A stretch of 64,000 nt of DNA from Herbiconiux sp. (GTDB lineage Bacteria; Actinomycetota; Actinomycetes; Actinomycetales; Microbacteriaceae): the NCBI RefSeq assembly GCF_023264855.1, contig NZ_JAHFUW010000019.1, forward strand, positions 1 to 64,000, in the 5' to 3' direction. The notes below the pieces were generated by a model that was not told where the DNA came from, did not search any database, and saw only the letters and a program-made list of their open reading frames with translations. This document shows, piece by piece, positions 28,859 to 39,300 of the stretch; position 1 is the first letter of the stretch, and each line of letters begins with the position of its first letter. Both the position numbers and the translations under genes were made by a program.

Positions 28859-30172
28859 TCATCGCATCGACGGATCTCCGGATGCCACCCGCCCGCGCCC
28901 CAGCATCAGGATGGCGACCCCCAGCAGCACGCTGCCGACGATCGCGATCGGCAGGTCCATGAAGAACTCCATCACCGCGAACGGCGGGATGAACGCCAGC
29001 ACGGTCGCCACCGTCACGACCGGCGTCGGCGGGGTTGCCCCCACTTCCCGCGGCGCCTCCCAGCGCCCCACGAGGAACGACAGCCCGAACACCGCGGCCA
29101 TCACGATCACGAACATCAGCGGGCGGGTCCACCACCAGGCGAGGCTGGCCGGTTCCGGGCTCGCCCCGGGGATCAGCAGCGCCGCCCCCGACACCAGCAG
29201 GATCACCGGCAGATGCCACAGGTAGATCGTCATCAACCGGGTGCCCATCAGGAACACGAAGGCCCTCGCCGCGTGCGTGTTCATCAGCTTCGCGAGCGCC
29301 GGGCGCAACAGGCACAGGATGCTGGCCTGGGCCACCGCGAGCGCCACCAGCGGCAGCGTGGGCGGGTTGAGATTGGTGAGCATGTCGTCGGCGTACGGCC
29401 CGACGGCGGTCATCGGCACGAGGGTGGCGTAGGCCACGACGGCGATCACGACGAGCGTCCACCAGCGGCGGGCGGCGAACCATCCGTCGGCGTACCAGAA
29501 GCCGAGCTGCTGCACGAGCAGCCAGACGAAGAACAGGTTGGCCAAGCCGATCGCGTCGATGCCGGTCGAGAAGCGGAGGGCGTCGACCGCGACGGCTCCC
29601 GCGAGCAGAACGAGCAGCGTCGCGCGAGGGGCGCGCCGATGCCAGGTCACCATCAGGGGCACGAGCGCCTGGCAGAGCATGTACGCCGCGAGGAACCAGA
29701 GGGGCGAGGCGGCACCCACGACCGCGAGACGGACGAGTTCGGGGTCGATCCCGATGAGCTGGGCACCGCCGATCACGATCGCGTAGAAGAGGAACAGCGG
29801 GAAGGCCGGCTGCGCGAGTCGCAGCACGCGGTTGCGCACGTACCCGGCGGCGGTGCCGCCACGACGCACGGTGCTGCGCCAGGCGGTGATCGACGCGAAG
29901 CCGCCCACCACGAAGAACAGCGGCATGATCTGACCCACCCAGGTGACGGGCGCGAACCACCACTGCGTCTCCAGCGGGCGCGACACGATCACGCCGCCGT
30001 CGGGCCCGAGGCCCACGCCCACCATCAGCAGGTGGATGACGACCACGAGCAGCACGCAGAAGACGCGGGCCAGATCGAGGGTCAGGTCGCGCTTGGAGAG
30101 ATCGATCGACGAGCTGCTCCGCGCGGCCTTGCTCGCCGAAGGTGCGATCCGGAGTCCCGCGTCGTCGCTCAT
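28859..30172 (-). CDS. acyltransferase family (type 3) membrane protein
   Basis: LTLDLARVFCVLLVVVIHLLMVG, WFAPVTWVGQIMPLFFVVGGFAS. Confidence 0.88.
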   Translation of the reverse strand: MSDDAGLRIAPSASKAARSSSSIDLSKRDLTLDLARVFCVLLVVVIHLLMVGVGLGPDGGVIVSRPLETQWWFAPVTWVGQIMPLFFVVGGFASITAWRSTVRRGGTAAGYVRNRVLRLAQPAFPLFLFYAIVIGGAQLIGIDPELVRLAVVGAASPLWFLAAYMLCQALVPLMVTWHRRAPRATLLVLLAGAVAVDALRFSTGIDAIGLANLFFVWLLVQQLGFWYADGWFAARRWWTLVVIAVVAYATLVPMTAVGPYADDMLTNLNPPTLPLVALAVAQASILCLLRPALAKLMNTHAARAFVFLMGTRLMTIYLWHLPVILLVSGAALLIPGASPEPASLAWWWTRPLMFVIVMAAVFGLSFLVGRWEAPREVGATPPTPVVTVATVLAFIPPFAVMEFFMDLPIAIVGSVLLGVAILMLGRGRVASGDPSMR

Positions 30173-30281
30173 GCAGTCATCCTAGGGTCAGTGACGCGAG
30201 CATATGCGGGCCACGGCATACGCGCCGGACGACACCCGCCCGGCACCGCACGAACCGCAGAGCCGCTCGCGTCGGCTCCGC

Positions 30282-31298
30282 TCAGCCGGCTCGGCGCCGC
30301 GCGAGCACGGCGTCGAGGTCGAGGTGCGAGGTCGTGTCGCCCTCCACGATGCCCATCCGGGCGAAGCGCGAGGGCACGGCGGGAGCGGCGACCGGGGCGG
30401 CCAGCAGGTCGGCGACCGTCTCGTGCTCGGCCTTCAGCCGCATCCGCAGCGCCTCTTCGGCGGCGGCCGCGGCGCGCAACAAGGCCTCGCGCTCGGCGGA
30501 TGCCACCGCCGGCGCTGCGGCGACGGCGGCAGCCGTGTCGGCCGCATCCTCGTCGCTGAATTCGTCGTCGTCCTGCCCCTGAGCGACCGCGACCGCGCTG
30601 TCAGGCAGCCCGAGCGGCGCGTGCGAAGCACGGTCGAGGTACAGCGGCCGGGGCACCACGACCGGCACCCAGCCCGACCCCGCCGATCCGTCGTTCTCGA
30701 GATCCTCGTCCGACTCCCCGGATTCACCGTCGGCCAGACCGGCGTCGAGCCCGGCTTCCGGATGCTGCTCCCCCACCGCGTGGTCGACGAACACCGGTGC
30801 GACGCGCACGCCCTCGGGACGCGGCAGTCGCAGGTGGCGCCCGGCGCGGGCGAGCCGCACGAGCACCGCAAGGCTCACGCCGGAGGCGATCACGCCACCG
30901 ACTAGGATGATCCAGGCGCCGGTGTACGCGGCCTGCATGCCGCCCAGCACGGCGACGGCGAGCGAGAGTGCCAGCACGCCGGCCATCACGGCCCGGGTGC
31001 GGCGCAGGCGGTCGGCGGTGCGCACGGCCGACGGGATCGCCTCCAGTTCGCGTTCGGCAGCGCGGTGCTTCAGGATGCGCTCCTGCTCGGCGATGCTGCG
31101 GGCATTGGCCTCGACCCGCACCTCGTCGGGCATCTCGGCGGTCTCGGCCAGGATGCGCAGCGTCTGCTGGAGGCGCACGGCGTTGCGCTCGGTGGCGAGG
31201 TACTGCCGGCTCTTCGACCACGACGGCACGAGGTAGACGAGCCACAGCACCGCCGCGAGGGCGATCATGAACCCTCCACCGAGCCATTCCGTAGTCAT
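30282..31298 (-). CDS. conserved membrane protein
   Basis: N-terminal TM, AERELEAIPSAVRTADRLRRTRAVMAGVLALSLAVAVLGG; coherent 338-aa frame. Confidence 0.75.
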   Translation of the reverse strand: MTTEWLGGGFMIALAAVLWLVYLVPSWSKSRQYLATERNAVRLQQTLRILAETAEMPDEVRVEANARSIAEQERILKHRAAERELEAIPSAVRTADRLRRTRAVMAGVLALSLAVAVLGGMQAAYTGAWIILVGGVIASGVSLAVLVRLARAGRHLRLPRPEGVRVAPVFVDHAVGEQHPEAGLDAGLADGESGESDEDLENDGSAGSGWVPVVVPRPLYLDRASHAPLGLPDSAVAVAQGQDDDEFSDEDAADTAAAVAAAPAVASAEREALLRAAAAAEEALRMRLKAEHETVADLLAAPVAAPAVPSRFARMGIVEGDTTSHLDLDAVLARRRAG

Positions 31299-31406
31299 GA
31301 GTCAACGGTAGGGGCGACGCGCGCGCCCGCCTCCGCGGCGCGCCGCAAGAAGCCCGTGCTCAGGCGAAGCCTTCGGGTTCCGCCGGGCCCCGCCCGCCGT
31401 ATCCGC

Positions 31407-32939
31407 TCAGGCGCACCCCTCGGAGTACCGCACCTGGGGCGTGCGGCCCGTCGAGATGGCCAGCACGCGCGCGTCCGCCCCTGTGTCGATCCGCATCGCG
31501 GTTCCCGAGGGCCCGGCCACGTCGATGTGCTTGCCACCGGGGATGTGCTGATGGTTCGTCACGGAGGCACCCGGGTACGCCGCGAGAACGCTGCTCAGCG
31601 TGGAGCCCACCCCGATCCCCGCGGCCGTGTGCGGCGCGGAGGCCCCGCTCGCCCCGGCCACACCGACGACGTCGACCGGATACGACGACCCCGGTCCGCC
31701 CGAATCCGAGAGCACGTCGATCGAAGCCCACGGCTCGATGGCGTTCGGGAAATAGGCCTGGATGCAGTACCCCTCGGTGAAGTCGACGATCTCGAGGGCG
31801 GGGTTCAGATCCGCCAGCGATGCGGTCGGGGTTCCGATGCGCACCGGCCCGACCCCGCCGAAGTCGATCAGCCAGCCGGGGCAGGGCGTCAGAGAGCGAA
31901 CCGCCGACGACAGCGAGGCCTGCCCACCGAGGAGGGTGACCGTGCTCGCCCCCAGCGACACGATCGAGTCGAGCACCGGCTGCGGTACGCAATCGCTCGG
32001 CACCACGTAGAGCGGCGCTCCGGCCTTGCCGGCCGAGGCTCCGCCCGCGAGCGCATCGGCGAATTTCAGGCCGGTGGCGAGGAACACCTCGTCGGCCGCG
32101 GCGAACGAGTCGTCGGTGATCGCCACCGAGGCCTCGAAGCGGTCCGCTCCCCCGAGTCGCACCGTCGGCAGGCCCCAGGATGCGACCTGGTTCTCGATGC
32201 CCTTGGAGATCGAGTTCGGCCCGCCGGTGATCTTCACCCCGCGCACGCCGAGCGTGTCTCGCAGGAGCGACTCCGTGGCGGTGCCCACCAAGGAGGCGCG
32301 TCCGTCCACCAGCACGACGGCTCCGCCGAGCAGCGCGGCCGCCGGGCCGGCGGAGAGCGCATCGGGGAAGTTCGCGCCGGCTGCCAGGAAGGCTGTGGTG
32401 ACGGGGGCGGGAAGCGCCAGCGCGACGTTGCGCGACACCTCGAAGCGGTCGGCGCCCGCGATCCGCACCACGGCGGGCGCACTCGGCAGGGCGGCCAGCG
32501 CCGTCTCCACCGCCTTCGACACCGAATTCGGGCCGCCGACGATCGTGACGGCGCTCGGCGCCAGCCGCTCGAGCTCGGTCTCCACCACCGGAGGCAGCCG
32601 ATCCGCCGTGGTCAGCAGCAACGGCCCGCGCTTCGCCGCCGCCAGCGGCCCTGCACTCAGGGCGTCAGGGTAGTTCGTACCCGTGGCGATCACCACGTCC
32701 GTCGTTGTCGCGGGATACGCGGCCTTCGAGATGTTCACGGCCACCTCGAAGCGGTCCGCCCCGCCGATGCGGTTCACCGTGACGCCCGGCAGCGTCGACT
32801 GCGTCGACACCTCGGTGCCGTCATCCGACGCGACGGCAGCCGGACCATCCGGAACCGCCGAGAACCCCGCGGTCAGCAGCGTGGCGGCGAGCGCGATCAT
32901 CGCGACCCGCCCTGCTCGAGAACGGTTGAGTATGCGCAT
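31407..32939 (-). CDS. CWB2 family exported protein
   Basis: NRIGGADRFEVAVNIS, RIAGADRFEVSRNV, RLGGADRFEASVAI; TGTNYPDALSAG. Confidence 0.9.
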   Translation of the reverse strand: MRILNRSRAGRVAMIALAATLLTAGFSAVPDGPAAVASDDGTEVSTQSTLPGVTVNRIGGADRFEVAVNISKAAYPATTTDVVIATGTNYPDALSAGPLAAAKRGPLLLTTADRLPPVVETELERLAPSAVTIVGGPNSVSKAVETALAALPSAPAVVRIAGADRFEVSRNVALALPAPVTTAFLAAGANFPDALSAGPAAALLGGAVVLVDGRASLVGTATESLLRDTLGVRGVKITGGPNSISKGIENQVASWGLPTVRLGGADRFEASVAITDDSFAAADEVFLATGLKFADALAGGASAGKAGAPLYVVPSDCVPQPVLDSIVSLGASTVTLLGGQASLSSAVRSLTPCPGWLIDFGGVGPVRIGTPTASLADLNPALEIVDFTEGYCIQAYFPNAIEPWASIDVLSDSGGPGSSYPVDVVGVAGASGASAPHTAAGIGVGSTLSSVLAAYPGASVTNHQHIPGGKHIDVAGPSGTAMRIDTGADARVLAISTGRTPQVRYSEGCA

Positions 32940-32993
32940 CGTGCCCCCCGGCGATCCGCGACCCTCCGATGGGCCGCCCTGCGACCCTATCGC

Positions 32994-33641
32994 CTAGGGC
33001 GTAGCGATGGGCCGCTGGGCTGCGATGCGCTCCGCTTCGGGCACAGCACCCTGCCCTACGGGCACGCGGCCCTCTTGCCAGCGGCGCAGCACGCCCACGG
33101 GCAGCTCTTCGCGCACGAGGGCGAAGCAGAAGTGGTCGCGCCAGTCGCCGTTGATGTGGATGAAGCGGCGCCGCAGGCCTTCGTAGCGGAAGCCGAGCTT
33201 CTCGACCACGCGCAGGCTCGGCGCGTTCTCGGGCCGGATGCAGATCTCGATCCGGTGCAGCCCCACCGAGAAGAAGCAGTAGTCGGCGGCCAGCGCCACC
33301 CCCGTCGGCGTGATGTTCTTGCCGGCGAAGCGCTCCGACACCCAGTAGCCGATCGACGCCGAGGCCACCGACCCGTAGCTGATCGACGACACGTTCAACT
33401 GCCCCGCGAGCTCACCGTCGTACTCGAGGATGAACGGCAGCCCGAGCCCGGCCCGCGCGTTGGCCTGCAGAGAACGGATGCTCGCGCGGGTATCGAACGA
33501 CATCGGCCCCTGCGGGTTGGTCGCCTCCCACTTGCGCAGCCACGGCCGGTTCTCGATCAGCTCGCGCTCGAGCGGCTTCGCGTCGCGCACGCGGATGGGC
33601 CGCACCGTGAACGGGCCATCGGAGAGAGTCGGAACGAACAT
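32994..33641 (-). CDS. GNAT acetyltransferase, RimJ-like
   Basis: IGYWVSERFAGKNITPTGVALAADYCFFSVGLHRIEICIRPENAPSLRVVEKLGFRYEGL. Confidence 0.92.
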   Translation of the reverse strand: MFVPTLSDGPFTVRPIRVRDAKPLERELIENRPWLRKWEATNPQGPMSFDTRASIRSLQANARAGLGLPFILEYDGELAGQLNVSSISYGSVASASIGYWVSERFAGKNITPTGVALAADYCFFSVGLHRIEICIRPENAPSLRVVEKLGFRYEGLRRRFIHINGDWRDHFCFALVREELPVGVLRRWQEGRVPVGQGAVPEAERIAAQRPIATP

Positions 33642-33727
33642 TTCTCGAACACTACCGCTCTGCGGCGGAAACGCTCAAAGACGCGTCGGGCGCGGCATCC
33701 GGAGCCTCCGATCTCAGCGCCCGGATC

Positions 33728-34618
33728 TCACAGCTTCGCGACGAAGTCCTTCAGCCACGGCCGCAGGTCGGGGCCCAGGTCGGAGCGGTCGCTGGCGAGC
33801 TGCACGATCGCCTTGATGTAGTCGAGCTTGTCGCCGGTGTCGTAGCGGCGGCCGTCGAACACCACGCCGTAGACGCCGTTCGCGATCGAGTCGTCGGCCG
33901 CGAGCGTGAGCAGCGCATCCGTCAGCTGGATCTCGTTGCCCTTGCCGGGCGGGGTGTTCTCGAGGATGTCGAACACCTCGGGCTGCAGCACGTAGCGCCC
34001 GATCACGGCCAGGTTCGAGGGGGCGGTGCCCTCCTCCGGCTTCTCCACGAGGCCGGTGACCTTCACCACGTCGGCCTCGTCGGTGGCCTCCACCGAGGCG
34101 ACCCCGTAGAGGTGCGTCATCGACGGGTCGACCTCCATCAGGGCGATCACCGTGGCGGTGCGCGCCTGCTCGACCTCGAGCATCCGCTTCAGCAGCGGAT
34201 CGCGGGCGTCGATGATGTCGTCGCCGAGCAGCACGGCGAAGGGCTCGTGCCCGACGTGCATCCGCGAGCGCAGCACGGCGTGACCGAGGCCCAGCGGGTC
34301 GCCCTGGCGCACGTAGTGCATCTCGGCGAGCGCGGTCGACTCGTTGACGACCTTGAGCATCTCGCCCTTGCCCTTGCGCTCCAGCGTCGACTCGAGCTCG
34401 TAGACCCGGTCGAAGTGGTTCTCGATCGCGGCCTTGTTGCGGCCCGTGACCACCAGCACGTCATTGAGACCGGCATCCACCGCCTCTTCGACCACGTATT
34501 GGATGGCCGGTTTGTCGACGACCGGGAGCATCTCCTTCGGCATCGCCTTCGTGGCCGGGAGGAACCGAGTCCCAAGCCCGGCCGCCGGAATCACTGCTTT
34601 ACTCAACGGGTTACCCAT
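33728..34618 (-). CDS. galU: UTP--glucose-1-phosphate uridylyltransferase
   Basis: KAVIPAAGLGTRFLPATKAMPKEMLPVVDKPAIQYVVEEA. Confidence 0.96.
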   Translation of the reverse strand: MGNPLSKAVIPAAGLGTRFLPATKAMPKEMLPVVDKPAIQYVVEEAVDAGLNDVLVVTGRNKAAIENHFDRVYELESTLERKGKGEMLKVVNESTALAEMHYVRQGDPLGLGHAVLRSRMHVGHEPFAVLLGDDIIDARDPLLKRMLEVEQARTATVIALMEVDPSMTHLYGVASVEATDEADVVKVTGLVEKPEEGTAPSNLAVIGRYVLQPEVFDILENTPPGKGNEIQLTDALLTLAADDSIANGVYGVVFDGRRYDTGDKLDYIKAIVQLASDRSDLGPDLRPWLKDFVAKL

Positions 34619-34703
34619 GCGCTTTAGCGTATACATGTTCGGGCGCCCGCAACGGCTCGGCGCGAAACACCGCCGTCATCTTTGCGCGCCTACAATTGCA
34701 CGC

Positions 34704-35282
34704 ATGGCCACCGACGCGACGAACGAGAAGCGCGCGCTGCGCGCCGAGCTCCGCGAGCGGCGACGCACGCGCCCCGCCCATGTGGTCGACAAGGCGAACG
34801 AGGGCTTCACGGCCAATCTGATCGCGCTGGCGACGCAGACGGATGCTCGCACCATCTCCGCCTACCTCTCCACCTCGTTCGAGCCGAACACTCGGCCCTT
34901 CCTCAACTGGGCGCTCGCCGACGGCCGACGGGTGCTGCTGCCCATCGCCCGGCAGGACGGCCTGCTCGACTGGGCCGAGGGCGACGGCGAGACCGAGACC
35001 GAGGGTCTGTACGGGCTGCCCGAGCCGGTCGGCGGCATCCTGGGCCCGATCGCGATCAACGACGCCGACCTCATCCTCATCCCCGCCTCGGCGGTCGACG
35101 AGCACGGCACCCGCATGGGCTGGGGTCGTGGCTACTTCGACCGCACGCTCGGTTCGATGGAGAAGTGCCCGCCCGTGTACGCGGTGGTGTTCGATGATGA
35201 GATCCTTGACGAGGTGCCCCGCGAGGTGCACGACGCCCCGATCGACGGGGCCGTCACGCCCACGCGCATCCTGCGTTTCTGA
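34704..35282 (+). CDS. 5-formyltetrahydrofolate cyclo-ligase
   Basis: LILIPASAVDEHGTRMGWGRGYFDRTL. Confidence 0.93.
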   Translation: MATDATNEKRALRAELRERRRTRPAHVVDKANEGFTANLIALATQTDARTISAYLSTSFEPNTRPFLNWALADGRRVLLPIARQDGLLDWAEGDGETETEGLYGLPEPVGGILGPIAINDADLILIPASAVDEHGTRMGWGRGYFDRTLGSMEKCPPVYAVVFDDEILDEVPREVHDAPIDGAVTPTRILRF

Positions 35283-35340
35283 CGCGTCACCGCTTCTGCT
35301 GCTTCACCGCCACCGCCTACGCTTCACCGAGAGACGACCA

Positions 35341-35664
35341 GTGCCCACCTACTCCTACCGTTGCACCGAGTGCGACAACGCCTTCGACATCCAGCAGGCG
35401 TTCACGGATTCCACGCTCACCGAATGCCCCGTCTGCGGCGGCAAGCTGCGCAAGGTGTTCAGCCCCGTGGGCGTGACGTTCAACGGCTCGGGCTTCTACC
35501 GCACCGATTCACGGGCGAAGAGCTCCTCCAGCGACTCCGCCGGCTCGTCGAGCTCGTCCGGCTCCTCGTCCTCGTCCGGATCGTCGGACTCGTCCGGTTC
35601 CTCCTCCCCCGCCCCCGCCAAGCCGGCCGCCGCACCGTCGAGCTCGAAGCCGGCCTCCGCTTAG
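35341..35664 (+). CDS. FmdB-family zinc ribbon protein with Ser-rich tail
   Basis: VPTYSYRCTECDNAFDIQQAFTDSTLTECPVCGGKLRKVF; GTG start. Confidence 0.9.
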   Translation: MPTYSYRCTECDNAFDIQQAFTDSTLTECPVCGGKLRKVFSPVGVTFNGSGFYRTDSRAKSSSSDSAGSSSSSGSSSSSGSSDSSGSSSPAPAKPAAAPSSSKPASA

Positions 35665-35674
35665 GCTTGTTCCC

Positions 35675-36136
35675 ATGATCAAGGGATTCAAGGAGTTCAT
35701 CCTCCGCGGCAATGTCATCGACCTGGCCGTGGCGGTCGTCATCGGAGCGGCCTTCACCGGTGTCGTCACCGCGATCGTCACCAACGTCTTCAACCCGTTG
35801 ATCGCCGCGATCTTCACGGCCAGCGACCTCGATGGCGTGGCGGTCGTCACCCTCAACGGGTCGGAGATCCGCTTCGGCGCGGTGCTCGGTGCGCTCATCC
35901 AGTTCCTGCTGGTTGCGGTCGTGGTCTACTTCGTGTTCGTGCTGCCGATCAACCACCTGAAGAAGGTCGCCTTCTCGAACAAGAAGACGCCGGCGGAGTC
36001 GCTCGAGGAGCAGAACGAAGAGCTGCCGCCCACCGAGACCGAGCTGCTCATCCAGATCCGCGACCTGCTCGCCGTGCAGCGAGCCGAAGCCGCAGGCGAG
36101 ACCCTCCCAGCCGAGCCGCACACCCCCAAGCACTGA
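35675..36136 (+). CDS. mscL: large-conductance mechanosensitive channel
   Basis: MIKGFKEFILRGNVIDLAVAVVIGAAFTGVVTAIV. Confidence 0.95.
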   Translation: MIKGFKEFILRGNVIDLAVAVVIGAAFTGVVTAIVTNVFNPLIAAIFTASDLDGVAVVTLNGSEIRFGAVLGALIQFLLVAVVVYFVFVLPINHLKKVAFSNKKTPAESLEEQNEELPPTETELLIQIRDLLAVQRAEAAGETLPAEPHTPKH

Positions 36137-36340
36137 CTACCAGTGCGGCGGGACGTCCTGGCGCAGGCGGGCGTCGTTGGGGCCTGAAGATCCTTCCGGG
36201 GCCGGGCGGCCGCCCCAGGACTCGTCGCGGTCTTCGGCCGCCTTCACGGGGTCGCGGGCGGGGAGCGCCTGCGGGGTCGGGTCGCTGCCGGGCACGGGTT
36301 CGGTCGCGGCGCGACGAGGGCCCGTCTTCTTGACGGTCAT
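36137..36340 (-). CDS. small hypothetical protein
   Basis: 67 aa, convergent with mscL and directly abutting its stop. Confidence 0.5.
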   Translation of the reverse strand: MTVKKTGPRRAATEPVPGSDPTPQALPARDPVKAAEDRDESWGGRPAPEGSSGPNDARLRQDVPPHW

Positions 36341-36371
36341 GCAGAAAGCCTAAGCTCCGGATGCTCCGGCG

Positions 36372-39300
36372 TCAGACCCGCACGATCGGCTGCGTCTCGA
36401 CCAGCGACAGCTCGCGCACGCCGATCACGTTGGCGATTCGGGCGGCCACGGCCTCCGGGTTCGCGAACAGCTCGAACGAGTGCACCCGCAGGTAGTGCCA
36501 ACCGAGGCGGCGCAGCATGTCGGGCCGCAGGCGCAGCGACTCGCGCAGCGAGGTGGAGTGCACCACGGCATCCGTCTCGATCGCGATCGCGCGGCCGTCG
36601 TGAGCGGCGACAAGCGTGAGCTTGCCGCGGTGCTCGAAGGCCACGTCGAGTCCGCGCGCGCCGAGGCGGCGGGCGAGGTCGATCAGAAGCGCGTCACCAG
36701 GGGAGGAGAAGGTGTCGGGCGTCGGCCCGTTCTCGGCCTCCTGCAGGATCTGGCGCAGGGCGACGACGCCGAAGTTCATCCGGTCTTCGTCGATGTCGGC
36801 CGGGTTGAAGCAGCTCACGATGTCCATCGAACGTCGGGCACGGGTCATCCCGACCGCCAGCAGGCGCTCTCCGCCGGGCTTCGCGAGCCCGCCGAAGTTG
36901 GTCAGCACCCGGCCGTGGGCGGTCTTGCCGTAGCCGACCGAGAAGATCACGCGGTCGCGGCTCTGCGCCACCGACTGCTCCAGGGTGGCCACCATGAACG
37001 GCTCGGCACGCTCCTTGAGCACGAAGTCGGCGAGGTCGCTGCGCTTGGCGAACGCGGCCAGCACGGCCTGCTGCACGCGCACGGCGTGCTTCGGCGAGGC
37101 CGTGATCACCATCAGCGACTCGCGCGGGTAGTTGATGGCGTGGTCGAGCACGAGCGAGACCACGCGCTCCACCTCGGCGTCGACGGATTCCACGGCCCCC
37201 GATTCGGAGTCGGGCATGCCGCCGCGCCCCTCCACGTAGTGCAGCGCGAGGCTGCCGTGGCCGAGGTAGGTTCCGGCCCAGGGCAGGGAGTCGATCTTGC
37301 CGCCGTAGAAGCGGTGGTTCACCAGCTCGGCGAGGTCTTCGCCGCCGGCCCGGTAGCTGCGCGTGAGCGAGAGCGTGGGCACCAGGTCGGCCAGGCGTGC
37401 CAGCGCCGAGTCGGTGTGCAGCTCGTCGACGGATGCCGCATCCATCGCCGTGCGGGTGCGCGAGTCGTCGAAGGGGCGGATGGCGATCTCGAAGTGCGAG
37501 GGGGTCTGCGTCACCGGGTCGCCGAACGCGACCACCTGGCGGGCACGGCGGATGGCGCCCACGTTCTCCGCGAGCGTGGTGGCGCCGGCGTCGACCAGGA
37601 TGACCGTGTCGAAGGTGACCGCATCCGTGATCTGGGCGACCTCGTAGGGCGAGGCCAGCCACACCGGCGCGAGCACCTTGCCGAGGCGCGGCGCCGCCTC
37701 GTGCAGTCGGAAGGAGTCGACGGCGTCGGAGCGCAGCAGCGCCTTGAGCGCGGCGGCCTCCATGGGGTTGTCGAGCAGCCCCACGCTCCAGGTCTCGGCC
37801 AGCTGCCAGGCCAGCAGCTGCCCGTTCATCGAGGCGTGCGCCTCGTCGACCAGGCGGAAGTCGCCCTCGAGCCGGTCGAGCACGCCGGTGTTGGCACCGA
37901 GCAGGGCGCGGTCGTTCGCGAGCATCAGCTCGAGCACCGACTGCCACCAGGCGAGCTCGAGCTCGTCGGCGACGCCGGCCTCGGGCACGTGCCGCTGCGA
38001 GAGGTCGACGAGGAGCGGATCGAGCGAGTGCTCGTGCAGCGAGTCGAGCAGGGCCGTGCGCTCCTGCAGGTTGGCGAGCACCTCGGAGTCGGCGGCGAGG
38101 CCCTCGACGAGACCGATCAGCTGATCGATCGGCAGGGCGGCGAGCTGGCGAGCCGTGCCGACGCTGCCGAGCGGCAGGTCGAGCTGCGCGAGGTCTTCGG
38201 TGACGCGCTGGAAGGCGATCTGCACGTCGTTGATGCCGACCGGGATCTCCGGCGGGATGCCGGCGGCGGCGAAGCGGTACCAGAGGGTGCGCTGCTGCTG
38301 GATGCGGCGCAGCGCCTCGTTGATGTCGCCGATGTGCACGCCGGGGCGCACGTACTCCTTGGCCAGTGCCTTCAGGCGGCGGCGCGAGGTCGACGACATC
38401 TGCGGGGCGTCGCGTCGCGGGCTGGTGGCGGCGATCAGGTCGGTGAGCGAGCGGTCGAAGACGACCGGCAGGAACTTGTCGAGCGTCTCGCGCAGGTCGG
38501 CGAGCAGGCGCAGGTAGGTGCCGAGCTCGTTCAGCGAGGTGAACGGGCGCATCCGGGTCTGGCCGATGAGCTCGTAGGCGCCGGTGAGCAGGCGCGGGAG
38601 GTCGGTCTTGTCGAGGCGCTTGGCCAGCTGGTGGGCGCGGTGCGCGTCGTCGCTGGAGGAGAACTGGGCGCCGTACCAGGGCGAGTCGTCGGGTCCGTAG
38701 CGGAACTGACCGAGCTCGGCGGCCCGGCTGAGCGCCTTGGCGGCTTTGGCGCGGCCCGAGGCGAGCGACTCGAGCGCCGAGCGGTCGAGTCGGGCGGTGG
38801 TCGACGGCGGATTCGGCACGAGCGCCAGGCGGGCGAGCTCGCGCAGGGCATCGAGCACCGAGACCTTGAGCACCGGGTCGACCCGCGACATCGAGGTGCG
38901 GTAGTCGAGCAGCACGCTGCGCAGACGCACGAGCGCCTCGTCGACGTCGGCCACGCGGGGCTGAGCGGCCTTCTCGTTGCGGCCGATCGACTGGATGAGG
39001 TCGCGACGCAGGGTGCGCGGGGAGACGGCCACGCCGGGCAGCCCCACATCCGAGAGCCGGCGGTTGATGCCGCCGAGGCTGAGCCGGCGGGGGCTCACGA
39101 CGAGCACGCGCTTGTTCTGGCCGACGAGGGCGCCGATGGCGTTGACGATGGTCTGGGTGCCGCCGGTGCCCGGTAGGGTCTTCACCACGAGCGAGTTGCC
39201 GCCGGAGATCTGCGCGATCACGTTCTCCTGCTCGCTGTCGGCGTCGAGCAGCAGCGTGTCGGTGGCGGGGGCGCGGTGGTCTTGCGGCGAGGGGTCGACG

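Noticed and set aside
31065-33821. 918-aa plus-strand ORF
   Set aside because: Runs antisense across three well-supported genes; high-GC artefact
36480-39176. 898-aa plus-strand ORF
   Set aside because: Antisense to the DUF4011-helicase-like gene; Arg/Gly/His-rich shadow composition
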